Origin: a bacterium
Lineage (GTDB): Bacteria > Pseudomonadota > Alphaproteobacteria > Rhizobiales > JAKIUO01
Assembly: GCA_024228495.1 (NCBI GenBank)
Contig: JAAETJ010000898.1
Span: forward strand, 1-32,987
Direction of reading: 5' to 3'
DNA: 32,987 bases
Shown: positions 1 through 8,268 of the stretch, in pieces
Layout of the letters: each line of letters begins with the position of its first letter
Numbering within the stretch: the stretch's first letter is position 1
Program-made: the position numbers and the translations under genes
The notes under the pieces: model-generated
Seen by the model: the letters and a program-made list of their open reading frames with translations, nothing else
Told to the model about the DNA's origin: nothing
The model's database searches: none

Positions 1-168
1 TTTGTAGCTCGTTTTGCTAATGACGAATCCGGCGCCACTGCTATTGAGTATGGCCTCATTGCTTCAGGTATTGCTGTTGCGATCATCGTTGCTGTACAGT
101 CAATCGGTACCAAGCTTGACACTATGTTCGATGCTATTGGCACTAAGATCGATACTGCTGTCGACTAA
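1..168 (+). CDS. flp: Flp/Fap-type pilin, 3' part of gene (5' end outside window)
   Basis: Reading frame 1 is open from the first base and ends at TAA 166-168, giving 55 residues. It contains the Flp prepilin processing motif G|ATAIEYGLIA: the cleavage Gly is residue 11, followed by the conserved Glu and Tyr at mature positions 5 and 6, then a hydrophobic stretch (about residues 17-37) and a short polar tail. Only the leader is cut off by the window edge, so the whole mature pilin of about 44 residues is visible, a normal size for Flp. The pilin is the major subunit of the Tad pilus assembled by the genes that follow; CpaA at 1601 would be its leader peptidase. A strong terminator follows at once, as expected for an abundantly and separately transcribed pilin gene. 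Confidence 0.93.
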   Translation, partial: FVARFANDESGATAIEYGLIASGIAVAIIVAVQSIGTKLDTMFDAIGTKIDTAVD

Positions 169-180
169 GTCTATGATTAG

Positions 181-197
181 TCACGTAATTTACGTGA
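181..197. repeat. short perfect inverted repeat after the pilin gene
   Basis: TCACGTAA-T-TTACGTGA is an 8-bp perfect inverted repeat 13 bases after the pilin stop codon and just before the terminator hairpin. It may be a second stem in the 3' end of the pilin mRNA (stabilising role) or a protein-binding palindrome. Function is inference. Confidence 0.4.
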
Positions 198-209
198 TGT
201 CAGGGAAGG

Positions 210-240
210 CCGCTCTTCGAAAGAAGAGCGGTTTTTTCGT
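210..240 (+). terminator. Rho-independent terminator of the pilin gene
   Basis: A 9-bp perfect GC-rich stem CCGCTCTTC / GAAGAGCGG closes a GAAA tetraloop (219-222) and is followed by six T residues. It lies about 40 bases after the pilin stop and separates pilin transcription from the rest of the Tad cluster. Confidence 0.93.
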
Positions 241-376
241 TTTCAAACCCAATTTTTTTGAGGGGCTGAAGGCGTGTTAGCAAAATATCAATTTACAACT
301 GCTATTTTTGATTTTACTGGGCGTCGATTGGCGTCTGATCATTGTTTCAAAACTTGCGAGATGCAGGAGAGTTTGT

Positions 377-1516
377 ATGCGTTCACCAGCAATCGCCGTC
401 AACCGGATTTGGTCCGGTATAGTACTTTCTCCTCGAGGCGCGCGCTTCGCGTCGCAGTTAATAGCGAGCCTGAAAGTCCATCTTTTCTTGTTTATTCTCG
501 TAGCAGCTTATCTGGCTGGCCTGGCTTTTGCGGTGCATCTTTCTGTTCAGCCAGTAAATCTGACATTTATGGGGCTTGTGACCAAATTTATTGGTCTTGT
601 ACCCACAACATTGCTTGGCGTTGTTATTCTGCGCTTTATGCACATGGTTTACTATGTGCAGCCCGAGCACCCCATCGCCTATCTTGCCAAGGATTCATGG
701 CAGTATATGTCGGATCGGACAAGATTGCTAAACGCTCTTCCCGTAACCTTTGCTTTGGTGCTGGTTATTTATTGTTTTGCCACCATCAAGAATATCATTC
801 CCGTGATCAATCCTTACACTTGGGATCTGTCATTGATGGAGCTTGATCGCCTGCTTCACTTTGGTGTTGATCCCTGGCGGTTACTGCATCCAATTCTTGG
901 TTATTGGCCGATAACATTTGTCATCAATATTATTTACAATCTGTGGTTTGTGGTGATTTGGGTCGTGTGGATCGCCTTGGCCTTTGCTACCAAACAAAGT
1001 GAGTTGCGGTTGCAATATCTCACGACCTATTTCCTTGTCTGGACTATTGGCGGATCGGTGTTGGCGATTGTTTTTTCTTCTGTAGGGCCTGCGTATTATG
1101 GCCATCTTGTTGAGGGGGCAGATCCCTATGCGCCCTTGATGAGCTATCTGCGAGATGTACATGCCTTTATTCCTCTTTGGGCGATCCAGACGCAGGATAT
1201 GTTGTGGCAGGCCTATGTCAACAATAAAGACCAATTTGGTTCCGGTATTTCTGCGATGCCCAGCATGCACAATACCACTGCTTTCATCATCGCTCTGCTT
1301 GGATGGCGGGTCAATCGCACGGCAGGCATTGCAGGCTCTTTGTTTGCGCTGTTTATTTTTATTGGGTCTGTTCATCTTGGCTGGCATTATGCGGTCGATG
1401 CCTATCTGGGATTTGCCATTGCCGGTCTGTGTTGGTGGGTTTCTGGCCATTTTGCTCGCTGGTATATGGCACAGCACTTTGTTCAACGCAATTTGAGTAA
1501 GCAACAAGAGGCCTGA
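377..1516 (+). CDS. PAP2_3 / AUR1-like integral membrane phosphatase or phosphotransferase
   Basis: This 379-residue protein has about seven or eight hydrophobic segments and, near its C-terminus, the PAP2-type catalytic signature: PSMH at about residues 295-298, then HLGWHYAVD at 334-342, where the His and Asp form the usual phosphate-transfer dyad. The spacing and the GSGISAMPSMH context resemble the PAP2_3 branch (AUR1/inositol-phosphorylceramide synthase-like) rather than the classic KX6RP PAP2 family. The likely reaction is hydrolysis or transfer of a lipid phosphate head group at the outer face of the inner membrane; the substrate cannot be read from sequence. I chose ATG 377 because AGGAGA lies six bases upstream; an in-frame TTG at 308 would extend it without a good ribosome site. 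It sits between the pilin terminator and cpaA, an unusual place in a Tad cluster. Confidence 0.82.
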   Translation: MRSPAIAVNRIWSGIVLSPRGARFASQLIASLKVHLFLFILVAAYLAGLAFAVHLSVQPVNLTFMGLVTKFIGLVPTTLLGVVILRFMHMVYYVQPEHPIAYLAKDSWQYMSDRTRLLNALPVTFALVLVIYCFATIKNIIPVINPYTWDLSLMELDRLLHFGVDPWRLLHPILGYWPITFVINIIYNLWFVVIWVVWIALAFATKQSELRLQYLTTYFLVWTIGGSVLAIVFSSVGPAYYGHLVEGADPYAPLMSYLRDVHAFIPLWAIQTQDMLWQAYVNNKDQFGSGISAMPSMHNTTAFIIALLGWRVNRTAGIAGSLFALFIFIGSVHLGWHYAVDAYLGFAIAGLCWWVSGHFARWYMAQHFVQRNLSKQQEA

Positions 1517-1600
1517 TTTCCCGCTTTTTTTACGTGCGGTTTACCTGAATGAGGTATGGTAGGTACAAATAAAGTCTAATTTTCTTGAGGTTACGGTTTA

Positions 1601-2104
1601 ATGCTTGAAATTGCCATCCTGACGATTTTCCCCCTGGCCATGTTGGTGTCTGCCAGCATGGATATTCTGACGATGACCATTCCAAACAAGATTACCCTGG
1701 CGCTGGTCGCGGGTTTCTTTTTGCTGGCGCCATTTATAGGGCTTGGCTGGATGGATCTGGCGATTCATGTCGGCATGGCCTTTGGTCTACTGCTGATTGG
1801 TATGTTCATGTTTGCCATGGGATGGATCGGGGGAGGGGACGCCAAACTGTTCGCGGCTACTGGTCTGTGGCTTGGCTATTCCACTCAGATGTTTGAATAT
1901 GCGCTTTACGCAAGTTTGATGGGCGGCGTGCTGACCCTGTTGATTTTGAAATTGCGGTCATTGCCAATGGTGCCCAGTTTTTTGAACTTCAAATGGATGC
2001 TTCGTTTGCATGATCCAAATGAGGGCGTGCCCTATGGTGTTGCCCTGGCTGGCTCGGCGTTGCTGATCTATCCTCATTCCATATGGATTACAGGGATTTT
2101 GTAA
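1601..2104 (+). CDS. cpaA: CpaA/TadV prepilin peptidase (A24 aspartic protease)
   Basis: The protein cleaves the leader from the Flp prepilin at the inner membrane. It has 167 residues, the normal size for the short TadV/CpaA branch, which lacks the N-terminal methylase domain of PilD, and about five hydrophobic segments. Both expected catalytic aspartates are visible: Asp21 in MDILTMTIPN and Asp80 in the GGGDAKL motif. The start ATG has GAGG ten bases upstream. It lies 84 bases after the PAP2_3 gene on the same strand and may be cotranscribed with it; a hairpin plus T-run about 90 bases downstream separates it from cpaB. Confidence 0.94.
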   Translation: MLEIAILTIFPLAMLVSASMDILTMTIPNKITLALVAGFFLLAPFIGLGWMDLAIHVGMAFGLLLIGMFMFAMGWIGGGDAKLFAATGLWLGYSTQMFEYALYASLMGGVLTLLILKLRSLPMVPSFLNFKWMLRLHDPNEGVPYGVALAGSALLIYPHSIWITGIL

Positions 2105-2193
2105 GAGAATCGGCGAATGAAACAGGCTGCTTTGCTTGTTGATTTTCATTGAACCATTTAAAAAATATAGAAATAAACGAATGAAACTATATT

Positions 2194-2219
2194 AAACTCG
2201 CAGTTTTGCGGGTTTTTTT
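2194..2219 (+). terminator. probable Rho-independent terminator between cpaA and cpaB
   Basis: AAACTCGC / GCGGGTTT (2194-2201 and 2208-2215, one G-T pair) encloses a six-base loop and runs into seven T residues. It implies that cpaB and the genes after it have their own promoter, or are reached by read-through. Confidence 0.7.
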
Positions 2220-2336
2220 GTGTCTGTTTCAAAATGGTTCAAAAATGACACGGCGGTTAATACTCCATTGACCATGTTGCGCGACACTGGGTTCAGGAAT
2301 TTAGTGAAACCGTTCGAGTCGAAGGACCATATTCAA

Positions 2337-3116
2337 ATGAATCGCGGAAGAATTATCGTAGTGGTGATGGCAGTGGCGTGCGCTGGATTAGCCATGCTGT
2401 TAATGAAAAATATGGTCAAGGGCCCACAAACCAGGATTGTGAAACAGGAAGTTTCAGAAATACAGGTCCTTGTTGCAAAAACTGATATTGGCCTTGGTGG
2501 TCGCCTTAGATCCAACGACATGAAATGGCAGCCTTGGCCGGGTTCAGCCGCCAAGGGATATATTACCAAAAAACGTAATCCCAAAGCGATCCAGGAATTC
2601 ACTGGATCTGTTGCACGAGTTTCAATTGGCCTTGGTGATCCGATCCGAGCAAAGAAACTCGTCAAAGCTGACGAGGGTGGCGTCATGGCAGCGATCTTGC
2701 CGTCCGGTGTACGAGCGATTTCTATTGAGGTTAGCAACGCCGCTGGCGTGAGTGGTCTTATTTTGCCAAATGACCGGGTCGACCTTATTTTGACGACCAA
2801 AACCGGTCGCGGTGGCGACAAGAAGTCAGCCAGTGAAACATTGTTGAACAATGTACGCGTGTTGGCAATCGGTACCACATTCGAAACAAGAAATGGGCAA
2901 AAGTCCATGAAAGCCAAAACAGCAACATTGGCGCTTACGCCAAATCAGGTGGAAATTGTCACGCAGGCCAGATCGCGCGGAAAAATCTGGCTTTCATTGC
3001 GCTCCTTGACAGATTCATCAGAACAACAAGGTCCCACAGTCAAACGTGCGGTCGGTTCTTCAAGTGTAAAAATGTTGAAATTTGGAGTTGCTTCTCAGGC
3101 ATTCGGCGTCGAATAG
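2337..3116 (+). CDS. cpaB: CpaB/RcpC, periplasmic Tad pilus assembly protein (SAF domain)
   Basis: CpaB is anchored in the inner membrane and acts in the periplasm, where it helps couple the secretin to the inner-membrane platform. The protein starts with a short cytoplasmic end and one membrane segment (MNRGRIIVVVMAVACAG...), then has the SAF-like region (VLVAKTDIGLGGRLRSNDMKW, about residues 44-65) and the RcpC region (about 110-220, with LPNDRVDLILT and the NVRVLAIG strand). At 259 residues it fits the family. I chose ATG 2337 because AAGGA lies ten bases upstream and family members begin just before the membrane segment. The longer frame from GTG 2220 starts directly in the T-run of the upstream terminator and has no ribosome site. 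Confidence 0.92.
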   Translation: MNRGRIIVVVMAVACAGLAMLLMKNMVKGPQTRIVKQEVSEIQVLVAKTDIGLGGRLRSNDMKWQPWPGSAAKGYITKKRNPKAIQEFTGSVARVSIGLGDPIRAKKLVKADEGGVMAAILPSGVRAISIEVSNAAGVSGLILPNDRVDLILTTKTGRGGDKKSASETLLNNVRVLAIGTTFETRNGQKSMKAKTATLALTPNQVEIVTQARSRGKIWLSLRSLTDSSEQQGPTVKRAVGSSSVKMLKFGVASQAFGVE

Positions 3117-3186
3117 GCTGCTCGCAATCACAGAGCAAGCTGACGCCTAAATTGTTGGTAAGTACATATTATTTAAGAAGGTTAGT

Positions 3187-4677
3187 GTGATGATGATGAT
3201 GATGATGATCAAGAACAAGCTGGCGACCCCCATATCGCTGATTGCTGCAGGACTTCTTGCAATGTCTGTTTTTGTGATGCCAGGTGGCGTGCAGGTACAA
3301 GCGGCTGAACAAGGACCCGGCAAGAACGCCTCGATCCTCAATATTTCGTCTGCGGATGCAAAAAAAGGCGCTAAATATATCAAGATCGGTCTTGGCAAAT
3401 CCATTGTGCTAGAGCTTCCGCGTCCCGTGCGAGATGTGCTGGTATCCAATCCAAAATTGATGGATGCCGTCGTTCATACTTCTAACCGTGTCTATTTGAT
3501 TGGCCTCAAGGTCGGCCAGGCCAACGCGTTCTTCTTTGATCGTGATGGCAAGCAGATCCTGACGCTTGAAGTCAGTGTCGAGCAGGATATGGAGCCGGTC
3601 AAACAGCTGTTGAGCCGTCTGATCCCAGGTAGCAATATCAACCTGGAAAGTATCAATGACAATGTCATTATGACGGGCTCTGTTCGCACCCCCGCGCAAT
3701 CAAATCGCGCCTCTGATATTGTTGGCCGCTTTATCGCCAAGGGCGGTAAGGAAAAAGAAGGCGCCTTGCGCGTCGTCAACATGTTGGCAGTTGAAGCACG
3801 TGAGCAGGTGATGCTCAAAGTGCAAGTCGTTGAGATGAACCGTCAGATCATCAAGCAGCTGGGTGTAAATCTTGGTGCTGTGGCCACGTCGGGCAATCTG
3901 ACTTATAGCCTGCTATCGAGCACGCCGTTTTCAGCACTTGGTAAAGAGGTCATCGATGGTGTATCGGGGATGTCAAACGGCACGAGCCTTGTTGGTGGAA
4001 CAAGCAAATTTTCTGTCACTGCCATGCTGAAGGCGATGGAGCGTAACGGTATGACCCGGACGCTTGCGGAGCCAAATTTGACCGCAATTTCAGGGGAAAC
4101 AGCGAAATTCCACGCAGGTGGTGAATTTCCAATCCCTGTCGCAACGGAAGGCGATACCATTTCTGTGGAATGGAAGAAATTTGGTGTCTTGCTGAACTTC
4201 ACGCCAGTTGTTTTGTCAGAAGGCCGGATCTCCCTGCAGATCAAATCTGAAGTTAGTGAGCTGTCTACAGAGGGTGCCATTGAGGTCGCCGGGATCACAT
4301 TGCCTGCCATAGCCACACGCAACGCTGAATCAACCGTTGAGCTGCCAAGTGGTGGAGGCTTGATGATGGCGGGTCTTATCTCGTCAAAAACACGACAGGC
4401 CGTCAATGGTTTGCCAGGCCTCAAAAACCTGCCAGTGCTGGGAACACTTTTCAGAAGTCGTGACTTTGTCAAACAGGAAACTGAGCTGACGATTATTGTC
4501 ACCCCTTATATTGTCAAGCCGGTTTCAGCTCGCAAATTGACATCCAGTGATGTGGGGTATGCTCCGGCCAGCGATGCCAAAGCAAATCTGTTAGGCCATT
4601 TCAACCGCATTTACGGGCGCCGTGGACGAATGCCACGAGGTCGCCAGCACGGTGACTATGGTTTCATCGTCGAGTAA
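3187..4677 (+). CDS. cpaC: CpaC/RcpA, outer-membrane secretin of the Tad pilus
   Basis: CpaC forms the outer-membrane channel through which the Flp pilus passes. The 496-residue protein has a signal peptide (hydrophobic core about residues 13-30, cleavage near VQAA-EQ), a pilus-assembly N-terminal domain (about 55-130, with SKSIVLELPRPVRDVLVSNP-type sequence), a BON-like segment (about 135-200) and the C-terminal type II/III secretin domain (about 255-445), including VEWKKFGVLLNFTPVV and the end motif LTIIVTPYIVKPV. The N-terminus is odd: GTG followed by six ATG codons, so seven in-frame start codons stand in a row behind AAGAAGG (3175-3181); the GTG and the first two ATGs have the best spacing. 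It precedes cpaD by 27 bases and belongs to the cpaC-F/tadB operon. Confidence 0.95.
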   Translation: MMMMMMMIKNKLATPISLIAAGLLAMSVFVMPGGVQVQAAEQGPGKNASILNISSADAKKGAKYIKIGLGKSIVLELPRPVRDVLVSNPKLMDAVVHTSNRVYLIGLKVGQANAFFFDRDGKQILTLEVSVEQDMEPVKQLLSRLIPGSNINLESINDNVIMTGSVRTPAQSNRASDIVGRFIAKGGKEKEGALRVVNMLAVEAREQVMLKVQVVEMNRQIIKQLGVNLGAVATSGNLTYSLLSSTPFSALGKEVIDGVSGMSNGTSLVGGTSKFSVTAMLKAMERNGMTRTLAEPNLTAISGETAKFHAGGEFPIPVATEGDTISVEWKKFGVLLNFTPVVLSEGRISLQIKSEVSELSTEGAIEVAGITLPAIATRNAESTVELPSGGGLMMAGLISSKTRQAVNGLPGLKNLPVLGTLFRSRDFVKQETELTIIVTPYIVKPVSARKLTSSDVGYAPASDAKANLLGHFNRIYGRRGRMPRGRQHGDYGFIVE

Positions 4678-4704
4678 TTACGGGAATTTCAAGGAGTATT
4701 TTCA

Positions 4705-5460
4705 ATGACTATTGTACAGCCCTCAATGCTTTTGAGCAAGAGAAGTTTTATGAACAAAAAATCTATGATGATCAAGATTACTGTCGGATGTATTTTGGCA
4801 GCCGGTCTGGCAGGGTGTGAAGCTCATAGCGACCAGCCGGTCAAAGTGGGAAAAATGCTGATCACTAATCCAAGAGGAAATCATCCGATCAGGGTTTCCA
4901 AGCAGATGATCAAGATGCACATTCCTGTTCGTCGTGGGGACTATGGTCTTAATGCCGAAAAGAAAATGGAACTGGGCAATTTTGTCGACCAGTACCGCCG
5001 TGAAGGGGAGGGACGTTTGATATTATCCGCCCCTGCAGGGCAGCCAAACGAAGTGGCAGCTTTCAACGTCTTGAACGATGTGAGGGACAGCATGAAATCT
5101 CATGGTATTGTGCGCCAGATGGTGAAGCTTTCTCCTTACTCACCCAAGGGCGATCCAGAAGCGCCAATCGTTGTTTCTTATCTTGGCTACAAGGCAGAGG
5201 GTCCCAAATGTGGCCCTTTGACAAGAGACATTGGTGGCGAAAGACGCAATCTTTCTTATGAGCAACATTCATGTGCGACGCAAGCCAATATTGCGGCCAT
5301 GGTTGCCAATCCCAAGGATCTGGTTGAGGCTCGCGACGAGTCACCTCGTTCTGGCGAGCGCCGGGATCAGCTCTGGGATAAATATGTCAAAGGTGACAGC
5401 ACCGAGACGAAGAAATCCAGTGATCAGAAGAAAACTCTAAGCAGTTCGGTAGGAAACTAA
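4705..5460 (+). CDS. cpaD: CpaD, Tad pilus-associated outer-membrane lipoprotein
   Basis: CpaD is a lipoprotein partner of the CpaC secretin. The 251-residue protein has a lipobox LAGC with the lipidation Cys at residue 38 and the CpaD-family body, including a conserved segment rich in VxYLGYxAEGPxCGP and a C-terminal CATQANIAAMVANPKDLVEAR motif typical of rhizobial CpaD. ATG 4705 has AAGGAG eight bases upstream and is the better translation start, although it leaves a long n-region; ATG 4750 (MNKKSMMIK...) would give a textbook lipoprotein signal but a weaker ribosome site. The stop codon is one base before the cpaE start. Confidence 0.92.
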   Translation: MTIVQPSMLLSKRSFMNKKSMMIKITVGCILAAGLAGCEAHSDQPVKVGKMLITNPRGNHPIRVSKQMIKMHIPVRRGDYGLNAEKKMELGNFVDQYRREGEGRLILSAPAGQPNEVAAFNVLNDVRDSMKSHGIVRQMVKLSPYSPKGDPEAPIVVSYLGYKAEGPKCGPLTRDIGGERRNLSYEQHSCATQANIAAMVANPKDLVEARDESPRSGERRDQLWDKYVKGDSTETKKSSDQKKTLSSSVGN

Positions 5461-5461
5461 T

Positions 5462-6751
5462 ATGAGCAGTGTCGAATATACCGAAGCTGGAAACGAGATC
5501 GTGTCCGAGAATAACCAGCGAAAATCATCGCAGGTTTCAATGGACCGAACCCGGGTGGTGCCTCGCATCACCATCCAAGCTTTTTGCGAAAATGAAGAGA
5601 CGGCTGAAGCGATTTCTAATGCTTCAGCTGATCGACGGCTCGCAAAATCACATGTGACGGTACAGATGGGGGGAGCGCGAGCTGCCAACAGCTTTTATCA
5701 AAGTGCACCGACACCCAATCTGATTATCATCGAAAGCCAGGCTGAACGCGACGCCATGTTGAGCGATCTCGATAAGCTGGCTGAATCATGCGACGCTGGC
5801 ACCAAGGTGTTGGTCATTGGCATGGTCAATGATGTGGTGCTGTATCGCTCGCTGATGCAGCGCGGGGTCAGTGAATATATGGTGGCACCGCTCGAGCCTT
5901 ATCAGGTGATCGAGGCGATTGCCAATCTGTATGCTGATCCAGATGCCGAACCCGTTGGTGAAGTTGTTGCCTTTGTTGGGGCAAAGGGGGGCTCTGGTTC
6001 CTCAACGATCTGTCACAATACTGCCTGGGCAATGTCAAAAATTACCCATGCGGATGTTGTGATCTCTGATTTTGATCTGGCATTTGGCACCGCTGGTCTG
6101 GACTTTGATCAAGACCCTGTGCAGGGGATTGCTGACGCTTTGTCGGCACCTGAGCGTCTTGATGAAGTGCTGCTTGATCGCCTGCTCACAAAATGTTCTG
6201 AAAATCTTAGCCTGTTCGCAGCGCCAAGCACGCTTGATCATGTCTATGATCTTTCAGAAAAGCAGTGTTCGACGGTGATCGATGTCATGCGTTCTAACCT
6301 GCCATATGCCTTTGTGGATATTCCTCACATGTGGACAGGTTGGTCGCGTCAAATGCTGGTTCATGCTGATGATATTATCATCACGGCGACCCCTGATCTT
6401 GCCTCCTTGCGCAATACAAAAAACCTGATTGATCTAATTGGCAAGGAACGCACAAATGATGATCCCCCACACGTTGTTCTAAATCAGGTCAACATTCCAA
6501 AAAAGCCAGAGATTTCGGTTGCAGATTTTAATAAATCTCTCGATAGGGATGTTGATTACATCATTGATTTTAATCCGCAACTTTTTGGTACAGCAGCAAA
6601 CAATGGTCAAATGATCCTGGAGTTTGAGCCCAAAGCCAAAGCTTCGGAACAATTTAATGATCTTGCTTCAAAGATTGCAGGTATATCCGATCAAAATGTT
6701 GAAACGGGCTCAGCTTTTGCAAAACTTCTTGGGAAGTTAAACCGCAAATAA
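5462..6751 (+). CDS. cpaE: CpaE/TadZ, ParA/MinD-like pilus localisation ATPase
   Basis: CpaE is a cytoplasmic ParA/MinD-type ATPase that places the Tad machine in the cell, typically at a pole. The 429-residue protein has an N-terminal receiver-like domain (about residues 35-155, ending in SEYMVAPLEPYQVIEAI) that appears atypical for phosphorylation, then the ATPase domain with a deviant Walker A GAKGGSGSST (residues 173-182, signature Lys175) and a switch region DFDLAFGTAGLDFDQ. Its start lies one base beyond the cpaD stop, behind AGGAAAC, indicating translational coupling. cpaF follows after 14 bases. Confidence 0.94.
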   Translation: MSSVEYTEAGNEIVSENNQRKSSQVSMDRTRVVPRITIQAFCENEETAEAISNASADRRLAKSHVTVQMGGARAANSFYQSAPTPNLIIIESQAERDAMLSDLDKLAESCDAGTKVLVIGMVNDVVLYRSLMQRGVSEYMVAPLEPYQVIEAIANLYADPDAEPVGEVVAFVGAKGGSGSSTICHNTAWAMSKITHADVVISDFDLAFGTAGLDFDQDPVQGIADALSAPERLDEVLLDRLLTKCSENLSLFAAPSTLDHVYDLSEKQCSTVIDVMRSNLPYAFVDIPHMWTGWSRQMLVHADDIIITATPDLASLRNTKNLIDLIGKERTNDDPPHVVLNQVNIPKKPEISVADFNKSLDRDVDYIIDFNPQLFGTAANNGQMILEFEPKAKASEQFNDLASKIAGISDQNVETGSAFAKLLGKLNRK

Positions 6752-6765
6752 CAGGATGAGAATAG

Positions 6766-8268
6766 ATGTTTGGGAAACGAAGTGATACCGATAGTTCAGC
6801 AAATGGACGGGCCATTGCCCCTGTTCAATCAAATACCAGTTCTCCAACAGTCGATGGACTGGTTCCTGATCTGGTTGCCGAGGCAGCAGTCCCGGCAAGA
6901 ACTGAACCGGTAGCGAAACCGGACGAAACTGCCGTCGAAGAAAATCTACGTACGTCCGAATATTATTCGGTTAAGACTACTGTCTTTAACGCCCTTATCG
7001 ACACCATCGACCTAGCGCAGCTGTCGCAGGTCGATAAAAGCGTTGCCCGTGACGAGATTAGAGATATCGTCACCGAGATCTTGTCGATCAAGAACGTCAT
7101 CATGTCCATTTCGGAGCAGGAAGAGCTACTAGAAGATATCTGCAATGATGTGCTTGGATATGGCCCCCTGGAACCGCTTCTGGCTCGTGATGATATCGCC
7201 GATGTTATGATTAACGGTGCCCACACCTCTTATATTGAGGTTGATGGCAAGATGTTGAAGGCGGGTGTCCAGTTTGCTGACAATGCCCAATTGATGAATA
7301 TCTGCCAAAGGATTGTTAGTCAGGTTGGCCGTCGTGTCGATGAATCAAGCCCCATTTGCGACGCGCGTTTGCCAGATGGCTCACGTGTTAACGTCATCGC
7401 GCCACCCCTTGCGATTGATGGGCCTTGCCTGACTATTCGTAAGTTTAAGAAGGACAAGCTGACCCTGGCGCAGCTCGAAAGCTTTGGCTCGATTACGCCT
7501 GAAGGCAGAACGATCTTGGAAATTATTGGCCGTGTTCGCTGCAATGTTGTTATTTCAGGTGGTACGGGTTCTGGTAAAACAACCTTGCTGAACTGCATGA
7601 CCGCTTCCATCGATCTTGATGAGCGTATCATTACTTGCGAAGATAGTGCCGAGCTGCAATTGCAGCAGCCTCATACGGTGCGCCTTGAAACACGTCCCCC
7701 CAACCTTGAAGGGGAAGGGGAGATCACCATGCGTGATCTCGTCAAGAACTGTCTGCGTATGCGCCCGGAAAGAATAATCGTTGGTGAGGTTCGTGGGTCC
7801 GAAGCCTTTGACCTATTGCAGGCCATGAACACCGGGCATGATGGCTCGATGGGAACGCTGCATGCCAACTCCCCGCGTGAAGCGATATCGCGTCTTGAAA
7901 GCATGATCATGATGGGTGGATTTTCGCTGCCTTCACGGACCATCAGGGAAATGATTGTTGGCTCTGTTGATGTCATCGTACAAGCCTCTCGCATGCGCGA
8001 TGGTTCGCGTAAGATCACTCATATTACAGAAGTGATCGGCATGGAGGGTGATGTGCCAACCTTGCAGGATCTGTTCGTCTACGAGATGAATGGAGAAGAT
8101 AAAGACGGTATGATTATCGGTCAGCATCGTTCAACTGGTATCGCACGGCCAAAATTCTGGGAACGTGCTCAATACTTTAACGAACAACACCGATTGGCAA
8201 AAGCACTGGCCGATGCCGAGACGGGTACAGGATTTAGGAACAATAACGAGGAGGCGAGTTTTGTTTAG
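6766..8268 (+). CDS. cpaF: CpaF/TadA, pilus assembly ATPase (VirB11/GspE superfamily)
   Basis: CpaF is the hexameric cytoplasmic ATPase that powers Flp pilus extension and retraction. The 500-residue protein has a variable N-terminus (1-80), the N-terminal domain of secretion ATPases (about 95-240, with [16 protein letters not shown]), Walker A GGTGSGKT at 265-272, an Asp box around [11 protein letters not shown], Walker B-like [13 protein letters not shown] and the His box [14 protein letters not shown]. It shares its last eight bases with the start region of tadB, so the two products are probably translated in a coupled way. Confidence 0.96.
   Translation: MFGKRSDTDSSANGRAIAPVQSNTSSPTVDGLVPDLVAEAAVPARTEPVAKPDETAVEENLRTSEYYSVKTTVFNALIDTIDLAQLSQVDKSVARDEIRDIVTEILSIKNVIMSISEQEELLEDICNDVLGYGPLEPLLARDDIADVMINGAHTSYIEVDGKMLKAGVQFADNAQLMNICQRIVSQVGRRVDESSPICDARLPDGSRVNVIAPPLAIDGPCLTIRKFKKDKLTLAQLESFGSITPEGRTILEIIGRVRCNVVISGGTGSGKTTLLNCMTASIDLDERIITCEDSAELQLQQPHTVRLETRPPNLEGEGEITMRDLVKNCLRMRPERIIVGEVRGSEAFDLLQAMNTGHDGSMGTLHANSPREAISRLESMIMMGGFSLPSRTIREMIVGSVDVIVQASRMRDGSRKITHITEVIGMEGDVPTLQDLFVYEMNGEDKDGMIIGQHRSTGIARPKFWERAQYFNEQHRLAKALADAETGTGFRNNNEEASFV

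Noticed and set aside
881-1507. 208-aa open frame on the - strand
   Set aside because: Lies fully inside the PAP2_3 gene, with no family features and no ribosome site; antisense shadow.
2220-2336. Upstream GTG extension of cpaB
   Set aside because: The GTG directly follows the T-run of a terminator and has no ribosome site; family proteins begin at the membrane segment starting at 2337.
3903-4502. 199-aa open frame on the - strand
   Set aside because: Antisense of the secretin domain of cpaC; no recognisable protein.
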